Position numbers and translations under genes: made by a program. Positions 11,267 to 21,852 of a stretch of DNA of 64,000 bases are shown one piece after another. The notes beneath the pieces are model-generated. The model had not been told where the DNA came from. It saw only the letters and a list, made by a program, of their open reading frames with translations, and searched no databases. The stretch is taken from contig JAQFVV010006271.1 of NCBI GenBank assembly GCA_028023455.1, positions 1,431,795 to 1,495,794 of the forward strand, written 5' to 3'. Every line of letters starts with the position of its first letter. The stretch's first letter is position 1. The stretch is from Epiperipatus broadwayi (taxonomy: Eukaryota > Onychophora > Udeonychophora > Euonychophora > Peripatidae).

Positions 11267-13201
11267 TAACTGTTGACTTGGCTGTGCTTGGATCGTCTCA
11301 AGCTACAGCAAAGTAGTTGTTCCAGAGAAATCACTTCAACCGTTATTAAGAAGTTGCCCGGTAAACTGCGATCATGATGGGCTAAGTCCAAGAAGCTGAT
11401 CCCTGTTCTGCCAATTTAAATCTTTCGTACCGCTGATCTGTAATGTTTTCCATGCTTCCAGTCTTCCAAATTCCAACATTTAAATTAACCATGCCATTCT
11501 AAGAAATTCAAAATGCGCGCCTACGTTCTTCATACATATCACCGCAAGAAGAAAAGCCGGACGAAGAAAGAATGGTAACTTTTGTTACATGAACTTTGTA
11601 ACTTTCCTCTCAGTAATAATTTTATATTTAATCTGTTAACCTAATTAATTGCATGTAAATTTCTTGTTTTCCATTTGAAAATGTTACACTAAAACCTGTC
11701 AGTAAATTTCTTCTCTAATATTTCTGTGCTCTAGTCTTTAGATGATAATTATTAATATTTGTGCCTACTAATAATCCATTTGTGAATACATTTATATTTT
11801 TACTATTACTTATTTTACAAACAAAACGATGCCAATAATAATATTTCTCAACTCTAATTAAAGTCAGTAAAGTTTATCTCATAATATTTATTATATTCAT
11901 TTTAAAAGTAATTTTCTTTTATCGAACTAAAAATTGTTTCATTTATGTTGAGTTGAGAAATATTCAAGTATTTTTATTGTTTCTTTTACTTTGTCATGAT
12001 ATTTTAATCTATACTCCAAATCTCAAATACTTAAAATAGTCTAAAATTTTATTATAATTTTTTTTATATATTATTACGGAGTAAGAATAATAAGTGAATA
12101 TTTTATTGCTATTATTACCTTCCGAACAATCTGGGGAGTTATGGGTTTCAGAGTGAAATTAATTAATTATTACTTTTGCGATCGTTTGATTTCGCCATGT
12201 TTTATTGAATAGTTATATCGGACTGTTGCGTAGAAAATGTTACGGAGAGAAAAGGTTTTATATAATTTCGTTTTAAAATCCACTTCCGATCACTCTTCCT
12301 CGATGTTACTGTGGCAATGCCTTTACCTTCGCCTAAGTTGGCGTCTCGTTTTACTACCACATGGAGAGAAAGAAATTCTTCTCCAGGTAATCTCTTGGAT
12401 CACCAGGGTTCGAAAATGAGCCCGGCTGGTTGTAGTGTCCCGGATCTACTTGGGGGCATTAAGACTTGTCAAAGTACAAGCCGCCCGGTATTCTGTCAAT
12501 GCACCGCAAGTTATTATTTGTAGTATACCTTAATCCCTGCAACCATCAGTACATCAGTATTATATATTATATTTTTATATAAAACCGCCTCCCATTTATC
12601 CGTATACGCAATGGTTTGAATCTATTAAAATAAAACAACTTAATATAAACTAGTAGTTAAATATTTTAAGTGCTCCAATTACTCTGATTCTCATATCAAC
12701 CTGTACAACCATTTAAACACATAAATATTGGCATGAGTTTGTTAATCAGTACAAACCGATTATTGATGACTAGCAGCAATTTATTATAAAATACATATGA
12801 GAGTTTTACCGTACCTGTAAATAATATTATTCAATGCTTTCAATAATTTATTAAAAATTTATCTAACCTAATTTTGTCTCTCTTGCATTATTACTCTCGA
12901 AATCTAGTCAATCACCTGCTGTCTGTATCGACAACTTAAATATATACATTAAATTATTAGCCGTACCAATATCCCGACTATAAGATATCTATGAACTAGC
13001 TGATTGTAGGTAATTTAGTCTGTGTTTTTCGATGAGCTAGTAAAGGGAAAACCCCGTACCGTTGTAATGTTGTCATCGGTGGGTCATGCCAGGGTTTTGG
13101 GTTTGAATTTAGTTTGCATTTTGGAATTTATTCCTAGACGTGGACTGGGTTTGAATTCGGATTACTGTGTGTGATTAAGCATGGTGATTTTTACCGGTAC
13201 A
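11264..13201 (+). repeat. Repeat C, 5'-truncated copy of the 2.6 kb repeat
   Basis: Direct-orientation copy matching repeat A from 6081 to the 3' terminus at 8017, 1938 bp long; the first 664 bp of the repeat are missing. It ends ACCGGTACA and gag sequence resumes at 13,202. Together B and C form a palindrome with ~1.25 kb arms and a ~690 bp spacer. C has private differences from A and D, so it is not a recent copy of either. Confidence 0.9.
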
Positions 13202-13681
13202 CCCCGGAGAAAATCCAGATGTACATTTGGATAGTGTCAAAAGAAATCCGCGAAGGCCTGGTGGAAATTATTAAAAAACCCACCGATTACAATTCAAGGT
13301 TATGAAAATGCCCTTTTAAAAAGGTATTGGAGTGAAGAGAAGCAGAAGGGACTTTTACACAAGCTCTCCAGTCAAAAATATAATGAAAACAACAGACAGA
13401 GTTATGCAGCATTCTTCATTCACCAAGTGACAATACTTAAATCTCTTACTGCTTTTAAGTACACTGATCAGCACATTATCCAGATTATTGCGCATAATTT
13501 GCCACCGTGGGTACAAAGAATGATGCTGGGAAGCTGCCCCATGTCGTTTGAAAAAACTATTGAGCTTTTAAACCAGATTGATTATGGGGATTTGTCTCCA
13601 ACAAAAAGGGAATGGGAGCAGAGTCATTACAACGCGAGACAATTAAAGCCTTATATACCTCCTGACCCAGGGAGAACATAG
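13202..13681 (+). pseudogene. Gag capsid-like part
   Basis: The frame leading to the stop at 13,679-13,681 gives a capsid-like segment: 'AKAWWKLL' near 13,254, 'LLKRYWSEEKQ' near 13,310, then a helical stretch (QSYAAFFIHQVTILKSL) and 'IIQIIAHNLPPWVQRMML'. This is the usual order in Ty3/Gypsy gag (W-rich helix, F/Y-W motif, then a 'lp..l...l' helix). A TAG at about 13,236 and frame changes near the insertion site mean it does not join 9445-10,020 cleanly. No zinc knuckle follows before the stop, and no pol follows. Confidence 0.65.
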
Positions 13682-13930
13682 AAAACAAACAGTAATTTTG
13701 GGATAACCCGGTAAACGACCACTATGTTATAAATGTTTCAGATGATGAGTAAAGACCAATGGACATTAATATACAAATGATTGATAAAATGTATCATTCC
13801 ACACCCATGTTTAGGTTCAAACTCTCACCCAGACTGTTCTCCAAAGTCGATCAACTTTGTAATGAAATGTAAGTCAGTAAAATATGTATAAACATTTTTT
13901 TTTGTTATTTTTTTTTTAAGTAGGAAGAAA
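13682..13930 (+). promoter_or_regulatory. Untranslated tail and polypurine-like tract before right repeat
   Basis: After the gag stop there are about 240 bp of non-coding sequence ending in a T-rich run and then AAGTAGGAAGAAA (13,918-13,930), immediately before the TG of repeat D. A purine run directly upstream of a 3' LTR is the plus-strand primer of LTR retrotransposons. Its position supports reading D as a 3' LTR. Confidence 0.5.
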
Positions 13931-16534
13931 TGAAACAGACAGATCGAAGAATCGATCTTAGTTTCATGGTTGTCATTTAAGAACGGTAATTCTAAACCAC
14001 TATTTACCCGCAATGAGACTTTTTCTATTCCAAGCCACATAAATTTTAAGTTATTTATTTTGTGTTTGTTTAAAAAGAATTTAATGTAAAGAGTATGAGT
14101 ATAAATGTCACAAATCATGATAAATAATATTCGTGTGTGTGTGGTTTGTGGATTTATATTAGCTCAATTTAAAAGTTTCAATTGCGTGTATATTTTCTTT
14201 AAATTTTAATTTTGCAAATTATACAAAGTCATTTAAAAATGCTGATCAAAAGTCACATTCCTTTGATCAGTATTTTTAATCAAAATCTTACTTGTACAAA
14301 ATGTATAGGATAATTAATTTGTACTTTGATGAATTAACATAATGAATTTATATTTTTGTATTCACGAATTCCGATGTAATTGTTTTGTCAATTTAGAATC
14401 ATGTATTAAATTTAAAAATAAATGAAAACCGAACAATGGAAATGAGAAACGTAGAACTCTTATCAAGAAAGGCAAATGCTATTGTATAGTCAAAAATTAG
14501 ATATTGCTGGAGGCCAGAAAATCAAAGGAGGCGGAGTCATGAACAAAAACTAGGCAGAAAGGTCAACCGTAGCCATCTTAAATATAATATAGACACTCTA
14601 ACTTTTGACTTGGCTGTGCTTAGATCGTCTCAAGCTACAGCAAAGTAGTTGTTCCAGAGAAATCACTTCAACCGTTATTAAGAAGTTGCCCGGTAAACTG
14701 CAATCATGATGGGCTAAGTCCAAGAAGCTGATCCCTGTTCTGCCAATTTAAATCTTTCATACCGCTGATCTGTAATGTTTTCCGTGCTTCCAGTCTTCCA
14801 AATTCCAACATTTAAATTAACCATGCCGTTCTAAGAAATTCAAAATGCGCGCCTACGTTCTTCATACATATCACCGCAAGAAGAAAAGCCGGACGAAGAA
14901 AGAATGGTAACTTTTGTTACATGAACTTTTTAACTTTCCTCTCAGTAATAATTTTATATTTAATCTGTTAACCTAATTAATTGCATGTAAATTTCTTGTT
15001 TTCCATTTGAAAATGTTACACTAAAACCTGTCAGTAAATTTCTTCTCTAATATTTCTGTGCTCTAGTCTTTAGATGATAATTATTAATATTTGTGCCTAC
15101 TAATAATCCATTTGTGAATACATTTATATTTTTACTATTACTTATTTTACAAACAAAACGATGCCAATAATAATATTTCTCAACTCTAATTAAAGTCAGT
15201 AAAGTTTATCTCATAATATTTATTATATTCATTTTAAAAGTAATTTTCTTGTATCGAACTAAAAATTGTTTCATTTATGTTGAGTTGAGAAATATTCAAA
15301 TATTTTTATTGTTTCTTTTACTTCGTCATGATATTTTAATCTATACTCCAAATCTCAAATACTTAAAATAGTCTAAAATTTTATTATAATTTTTTTTATA
15401 TATTATTACGGAGTAAGAATAATAAGTGAATATTTTATTGCTATTATTACCTTCCGAACAATCTGGGGAGTTATGGGTTTCAGAGTGAAATTAATTAATT
15501 ATTACTTTTGCGATCGTTTGATTTCGCCATGTTTTTATTGAATAGTTATATCGGACTGTTGCGTAGAAAATGTTACGGAGAGAAAAGGTTTTATATAATT
15601 TCGTTTTAAAATCCACTTCCGATCACTCTTCCTCGATGTTACTGTGGCAATGCCTTTACCTTCGCCTAAGTTGGCGTCTCGTTTTACTACCACATGGAGA
15701 GAAAGAAATTCTTCTCCAGGTAATCTCTTGGATCACCGGGGTTCGAAAATGAGCCCGGCTGGTTGTAGTGTCCCGGATCTACTTGGGGGCATTAAGACTT
15801 GTCAAAGTACAAGCCGCCCGGTATTCCGTCAATGCACCGCAAGTTATTATTTGTAGTATACCTTAATCCCTGCAACCATCAGTACATCAGTATTATATAT
15901 TATATTTTTATATAAAACCGCCTCCCATTTATCCGTATACGCAATGGTTTGAATCTATTAAAATAAAACAACTTAATATAAACTAGTAGTTAAATATTTT
16001 AAGTGCTCCAATTACTCTGATTCTCATATCAACCTGTACAACCATTTAAACACATAAATATTGGCATGAGTTTGTTAATCAGTACAAACCGATTATTGAT
16101 GACTAGCAGCAATTTATTATAAAATACATATGAGAGTTTTACCGTACCTGTAAATAATATTATTCAATGCTTTCAATAATTTATTAAAAATTTATCTAAC
16201 CTAATTTTGTCTCTCTTGCATTATTACTCTCGAAATCTAGTCAATCACCTGCTGTCTGTATCGACAACTTAAATATATACATTAAATTATTAGCCGTACC
16301 AATATCCCGACTATAAGATATCTATGAACTAGCTGATTGTAGGTAATTTAGTCTGTGTTTTTCGATGAGCTAGTAAAGGGAAAACCCCATACCGTTGTAA
16401 TGTTGTCATCGGTGGGTCATGCCAGGGTTTTGGGTTTGAATTTAGTTTGCATTTTGGAATTTATTCCTAGACGTGGACTGGGTTTGAATTCGGATTACTG
16501 TGTGTGATTAAGCATGGTGATTTTTACCGGTACA
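13931..16534 (+). repeat. Repeat D, putative 3' LTR (2.6 kb)
   Basis: Full-length copy (2604 bp) of repeat A with the same TG start and TACA end. Its 3' flank is (AT)n, the same simple sequence that precedes repeat A. Minor differences from A (for example CCAGAAAATC versus CCGAAAATC near 14,515 and TTTCTG versus CCCTG near 15,055) indicate modest divergence since insertion. Confidence 0.8.
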
Positions 16535-16723
16535 ATATATATATATATATAGTTGGAAAAAAAAGTAGAAATAAACACAAACATTTTTGTAGATATTTTC
16601 TATATTATTTATAAATAATTTTATTGAAAAACCATATGTAATAATGATACAATTGTAAATCAAAAATAATAGTTATCCATGTTAGTCAGGCAACCAAATG
16701 TTCTGATGTGGTTACTGGTGTTG
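16535..16723. repeat. (AT)n tract and LINE 3' untranslated sequence
   Basis: An (AT)n run at 16,535-16,551 separates repeat D from about 170 bp that follows (on the minus strand) the stop codon of the LINE reading frame upstream, so it is probably that LINE's 3' UTR. Confidence 0.4.
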
Positions 16724-17347
16724 TTAATCCAGCTTAATCAGGTTCCACGTGTTGTCAAATAAAAATCTGGAAGAGATTATTCTGTCATTATGGCGAAATT
16801 CCTTTAGCTTGGAAATGAATGTGTCTTCAGGCTTGGGATGAGGAAAGGTAAATTTGTTGCGACATCTGGCCATCCAGATGGCATAAGTGAGAAAGGTTGA
16901 AAGTCTTGTGGTGGCATAATCCCTGGACAGGAAGCAGCATTTAATATTTAAGATTTTGTTCAGGGAAATGTGGCAGTGGTAAGTAATGAAAGTTCTGATT
17001 TTGTCATATGCTGGGCAATCATTTATCATATAATCAAAGGTTTCACAGGTTCTATGGCAGTTATGACACATAGGATATATATTCTTGAGGAATCTCCTGT
17101 AGTGCAGGAACCAGTTTGTCTGGAGTGAATTCAGGTTGATTTTTATGAGAACGTCCAGGAACCTTGGCTCCAGCTTGAGATGCTTGAAAAACCTGGTGAC
17201 CATGTGATTGTTACCACCGAGGTAAGGAATGGTAGAGTTTTGTGTGGGAAATAGCAGGCCATGAGCATCCCAAATGGAGATTTTTTGTCTGAATACTAGG
17301 GTAGAGTGGCCATTGTGAGCGAAAAGGTAGTCAAGTATCTGATACAC
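16724..17347 (-). pseudogene. C-terminal zinc-binding region of a non-LTR retrotransposon
   Basis: An uninterrupted 207-codon frame, open upstream to a TAA near 17,363, with no true ATG at its start. Around the middle lies CHNC-x4-ET-FDYMINDC-PAY, the CCHC-type 'zf-RVT' pattern that follows the reverse transcriptase in many LINEs, then 'YAIWMARCRNKF', typical of the domain's end. The preceding segment (SLQTNWFLHYRRFLKN) fits the linker between RT and zinc domain. RT and endonuclease are absent, so this is a 5'-truncated insertion whose remaining frame has no stop. It is not the RTE family found elsewhere in the window. Clade not determined. Confidence 0.65.
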
Positions 17348-20300
17348 TGGAATAACAGTTAAGGATTAAAAAAGTTTGAATTTAAAAAAAAAATTATAAA
17401 TTAGACATTTCAAAATGTTTAATTCATATTTTATTGTGATTTTAAAATTAAAATAAACATGTTTTTATGTTACAATAGATATATTGATAATTATAAAATT
17501 CCACTATCTATTTTGATTACATTAAGAATTTTTTAAAAAATTAAAGCTTGTATAATACATTTTGATAAAAATCCAACTAAGTTGTTTTTAAAATGATTAA
17601 AATGAATTGAAAAGAGTCATTAACTTTTTTTCATTAAGTAATAAAAAAATGTACTTTTAATTACTGTCTTTTTTAAAAAAAAAATCCACCCTAATTATAA
17701 AATGGTTGGAAAAAAATAAGAGTTGTGTTACAGTTTTAACAATTATGACAGCATAATGACTACAAAGTTATAACTGAAAGCATGAGATAATTATACTTTG
17801 GAGAAGTTTTGATTAACATGGAGGCCAGAGCCAGATTTTCTGTGGTTCATTAGTCCATATATATTATGTATTAGCACTAGACTAGATAGAGCTGGCTGCA
17901 TGTATGCCAGCAGTTACTGGATTATAACTTTCCTGAAGATGACAATAAGCTAGTCTGTGGTTTTGGAAGGGACCAAGTTACCAAGAAATTTCCATGTTAT
18001 ATATACTGGTTTGTTTACTGCATCACATACATAAAATACAGCTGGTGAGTAGAATACATTTTATATATTGACAACAATATTATTTTAAATAATTTAGTAA
18101 AAAATGACCCTTAAATCTTTAATTTAAAAGTAAAATAAGTAAATATTTTTTTCTTGAATTACAATCTAAAAACAAAGAATTGATGTTTAAACAATTTTAT
18201 TTTAAAATTAAAAAAAGTAAACTCCAAAAATCTTTCTACTGAAACATTTTTAAAGACATTTATAATTAATCAAGACTAACTTACAAAAAAGAGAAATGTT
18301 TTCCACAATTCTGATATATAATTGTTTTTATACAGGCACATCTGTGATATAAACCTATTGTAATGTATTTTCAAATCACAATATTATAATTTATTGTATT
18401 AATGAAAATAAGATTGCTGAATTTATATTTATGGAATACTCAGTAGTACTTAATTTCATATTATTATTTATATTAATAAATTTATATTTTATTGTTTAAA
18501 TTATTTCAACAAATTTTTCAAATCCAAAAATAGTTTGGGAATATTATAGTTTTGTATTATATCTCTTGGTCACAGTAATAGTTATAGAGGTTTATTTAGC
18601 TCATTGAGCTGGATTCATGCATAATGGTCTGTTATATAATAGGGGTTTATGTTTAGTTATGATGATGATTGATGGTGGAAAGGAAATCAATTTTAAAGTC
18701 TATGCATTACATTTCATTTAAATATTTTATTTAGAAATTAAATTTATACTTGTCAAGTACATTAATGATTCTACATAGCCAGAGCATTGATGATGATCAG
18801 CATGCTTTAGTATCCCAGCATTATTTTTTTAATTATTATATTCATATGGATTAGCACTTAGGTTTGTACATCCAAATTATTATGTTGTATTGCTGATCTA
18901 AGTTTGGCAAGGACTATATAATAATTTCTAGATCATAAGATTGTCTGTTGATTTATTTTTATTATTGACCTTACATGATGATGATTATTATTCCTATCTG
19001 TAATGTTGATAAATTTATAGTGTTTGTGCTGATCTCTCATGCTCATTTCTTTCATATTTAATTTTATTTGTGTTTATTTGGGATGGTAATGGTTTTCCAT
19101 TTTCTCATAATTTAGCCCTAATATGGTATATGATTACAAATAGCTACCCAATTGTGGGATGCTGTAACTTCATATTTTTTCTTATAACCCATAATTTTCT
19201 GAACCATTACAAAATGATTACTCAACTATGAACCTGATGAAATTCAAGCACTGGTGCCCATTATTACAAAATAGCTAGTTAACTTTATTGCAAATATAAT
19301 CACATCTGAGAAAGAAAAAACTATGCATTTTATGCAAAATTAGTTTTAAACATTACTTTAAAATATGTGACAAGAGTATAGATGATTATCATTTATAAAA
19401 TAGTTTTACTGTATGTTTAAAAAGTTCATGTTTAGTATTGAACAGAAAATCTATGATTTTGAAGATTGGATTGGATGGTTGACTATTGGAGTTTGTTTAG
19501 CTGTACTTTCAGTTTTGATGATAGATGGAGGGTTTTATCAATGGCTTAATCATACAATGTGTTCCTGCAACACCAAAGAATGTTCTATCTCAGATATTGC
19601 TATAACATAATTTATGATTTTTTTCTTTTTTATCAGGGTGCAGTTAATACAGTCATAACATGATTCCAGCTTCTATGTCTCCAAGAAAAGTAGTAAGGCA
19701 TAGTTCTATATTTTTTATCCTCTAAGACTCAGAAGAGAAGAGCATAGTTTTGCATTTTCCAGCCACTAAAACTCAAAGGAGCAGAGCTTTGCAAAATTGT
19801 TTGCATTTTTATTTTATATCAAGAATTGTGGTAGCTTATAATGTCTAAATTGAGGTAGATCTCTTGATGTTTATCTTACATAGGATGCTTATAGTTCAGT
19901 GACTAAATTTTTATCTATCTCAGAATTGCAGGTCATTATTTATTCTGTTAGCTGTCACATGCCTGTGAAATCTTTAAAAAAATTGATGAGTACATAAATT
20001 GAGGTATGTACATTTGTTTTGATTATACATGTATACTATGTATAATATTGTTATGTTGATGTTTCATTTCTCTTTTTTTCCCCATTAGGAGAGAAATGAA
20101 AAAGTTATGTGTCTCATGGTATAAAACAACACAGTAGTGTGCATATATATATATATATATTGTACCCTTTTTATTATGGTAGAATGTGCTAAAAAGCCAA
20201 TTTCAATAAAAAAAATTAAATTAGGAGAAGTATAAGGTATTCTAATTGCAATAATAATATCTAAATAGACTTAAAACTTAGTAAAATAAATACATAGAAA

Positions 20301-20910
20301 GTTATAAATATTTTAAGGCTGTTTTAAATGTTAAAACTATAAAAGAAAACAGAATAATTTGACATTGTATGGTTGGAGTAAATGGTGTTAGTTATATTGT
20401 AAAATATATATTTAATATCTTGCTAAATAAACCTTTGAAAAACACTTATTTTTAGTATAATATAATTGAATAAGTTATTAAATGTATCTTCTAAAATGAT
20501 GTTTAAATTGTATAATAATTATTTATTAGAGTTTTGATTCTTATGGTATATCAGATGTTTTAATTTCTAGTAAATGTTATAAAAATGTCAGCATTATTAA
20601 TCTAAATTTTATTGTTACATTTAATATTTTTTTAAAGGTGTATTATTTTTGTAATTAAATTTTCATTTGGTTTTATTGCAGACATTAAATTTAAAAATTG
20701 CAACATTTGTCTAGAATAAATAGATCACATGACTTATAATATATGTGTGATGCTGCCAAGGTTTTAGAGAAAGTTTTTAATTACTTTCTAAAAGTGTTGG
20801 ATAAAATTAAAACATTTTATACATGATAAAGTAGACTTGAGTAAATATTATTTAACTTTTTTTGAAAGATATTTTAAGCCAACAAATGTAGACAAAAATT
20901 GCTGCATTTA
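17348..20910. other. AT-rich stretch without recognised gene
   Basis: No protein similarity recognised. A 65-codon open frame at 19,413-19,610 (+) contains one likely membrane helix (WLTIGVCLAVLSVLM) and a CSCNTKEC cluster; it has no supporting context and could be an exon or chance. 17,820-18,050 is slightly GC-richer with 'CCTGAAGATGACAATAAG', which may be a worn PLE terminus. 19,620-19,800 holds two imperfect copies of a CATAGTT...CAGAAGAG-like segment. Confidence 0.5.
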
Positions 20911-20922
20911 AATTGAATATTT

Positions 20923-21190
20923 TTCAACCACAAGTGCGTGTGCGGCGCAACTGCTCCCAAAAGCTGTAATACAAATACAAATAGCTAACTAAAAATATTA
21001 AAACAGCTGAGCACTTTCAAAGGATCTTGCCTTCATAATCATAGCTTGCTTACGTTTAAATTTATGCAAATATGCTAATTCCATCTTTTTGATAGAGAAA
21101 AACACGTGTCCTTCCTGTTTATGGCATCGCTGTCGCGAGAGATAAATAAAGCCTCTTTGATCTTTCTTTTGAGGTCATGTCTCTCTCTAC
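20923..21190 (-). repeat. Left inverted arm of PLE hairpin
   Basis: Reverse complement of 21,536-21,803 at about 98% by eye (for example GAGCAC versus GAGCGC near 21,010 and TTACG versus TTATG near 21,050). It includes an antisense copy of the last ~37 codons of the GIY-YIG frame and of the GAAAGCGCTC terminal motif. Confidence 0.9.
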
Positions 21191-21651
21191 TACTTCCATA
21201 CATACCCAACTTACACAAGAAACTACATTCCATCTTTAACAACAAATATCAGCTCTGTTTTCGAACCCCTCCAAATTCTAACAATCTAATTAACAATACC
21301 AAAGATCAAACTCCACTGTTACAGACCCCACACACAGTATATAACATTGCTTGTCCAAATAACCATTGCAAAGGCACATATTATGGGGAAAGCAGGGCAT
21401 CTCTAGCCACACGATTGGCACAACACAGGTATTCGTACAATAGAGCTTGCAACGATCCTTCTAATTATTCAGTTTTTTATCAGCACCAGTGCACAAGTCA
21501 CCATGAGTGCATTCCGGACAATCCTACCATTATATGTAGAGAGAGACATGACCTCAAAAGAAAGATCAAAGAGGCTTTATTTATCTCTTGCGACAGCGAT
21601 GCCATAAACAGGAAGGACACGTGTTTTTCTCTATCAAAAAGATGGAATTAG
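21191..21651 (+). pseudogene. GIY-YIG endonuclease domain of PLE
   Basis: The frame is open from an ATG at 21,106 in the antisense arm, but homology begins near 21,195 (LPYIPNLHKKLHSIF, the conserved PLE linker). It continues through KDQTPLL, VYNIACPNNHCKGTYYGES (the GIY-YIG core, here with YYG), R.ASLATRLAQH, and the C-terminal RKIKEALFI...INRKD...L...W. It stops at 21,649-21,651. The nuclease nicks target DNA for PLE insertion. The reverse transcriptase is missing, so it cannot be autonomous; the remaining frame has no stop. The first ~28 codons of the ATG-initiated ORF come from the inverted arm. Confidence 0.8.
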
Positions 21652-21803
21652 CATATTTGCATAAATTTAAACATAAGCAAGCTATGATTATGAAGGCAAG
21701 ATCCTTTGAAAGCGCTCAGCTGTTTTAATATTTTTAGTTAGCTATTTGTATTTGTATTACAGCTTTTGGGAGCAGTTGCGCCGCACACGCACTTGTGCTT
21801 GAA
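21536..21803 (+). repeat. Right inverted arm of PLE hairpin
   Basis: Carries the end of the GIY-YIG frame, the stop at 21,651, and the terminal sequence. At 21,681-21,720 AAGG and CCTT flank a short loop and are followed by TGAAAGCGCTC, the hammerhead-like signature of PLE ends. Confidence 0.85.
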
Positions 21804-21852
21804 TACATACATTTCCCAAAAGTAAAATTATTTGTCTTAATTGAATATTTTT

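Larger units (their letters stand above)
5417..16534 (+). mobile_element. Composite LTR-retrotransposon-like unit with nested palindromic LTR copies
   Basis: Two 2.6 kb direct repeats start with TGAAACAG and end with TACCGGTACA. They bracket 5.9 kb holding a leader, a gag gene in two pieces, and a 3.2 kb palindrome made of two truncated copies of the same repeat. The ends obey the TG...CA rule and a purine tract sits directly before the right repeat. The flanks are (AT)n on both sides, compatible with a 4-5 bp duplication but uninformative. No protease, reverse transcriptase, RNase H or integrase is present. I infer a non-autonomous LTR retrotransposon that integrated into a TA microsatellite. 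The alternative is several separate insertions of a 2.6 kb element around a different gag-bearing element. Confidence 0.6.
20911..21852 (+). mobile_element. Penelope-derived hairpin element with flanking 14 bp direct repeats
   Basis: The 14 bp sequence AATTGAATATTTTT occurs at 20,911-20,924 and 21,839-21,852 and is best read as a target-site duplication. Between them lie two inverted arms of 268 bp (20,923-21,190 and 21,536-21,803) with only a few mismatches, and a 345 bp loop. The loop and right arm encode the PLE GIY-YIG domain; the left arm is an inverted copy of the 3' coding end plus the terminal sequence. PLEs are known for inverted or tandem terminal repeats, and a deeply 5'-truncated copy with an inverted duplicate of its 3' end gives this shape. 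Confidence 0.8.

Noticed and set aside
17930-17975. CCTGAAGATGACAATAAG as a hammerhead ribozyme start
   Set aside because: No complementary stem followed by GAAA could be found downstream; at most a very worn PLE end.
19413-19610. 65-codon frame with one membrane-like helix
   Set aside because: Too short, with no conserved context; AT-rich DNA gives hydrophobic ORFs by chance. Described only within the surrounding stretch.
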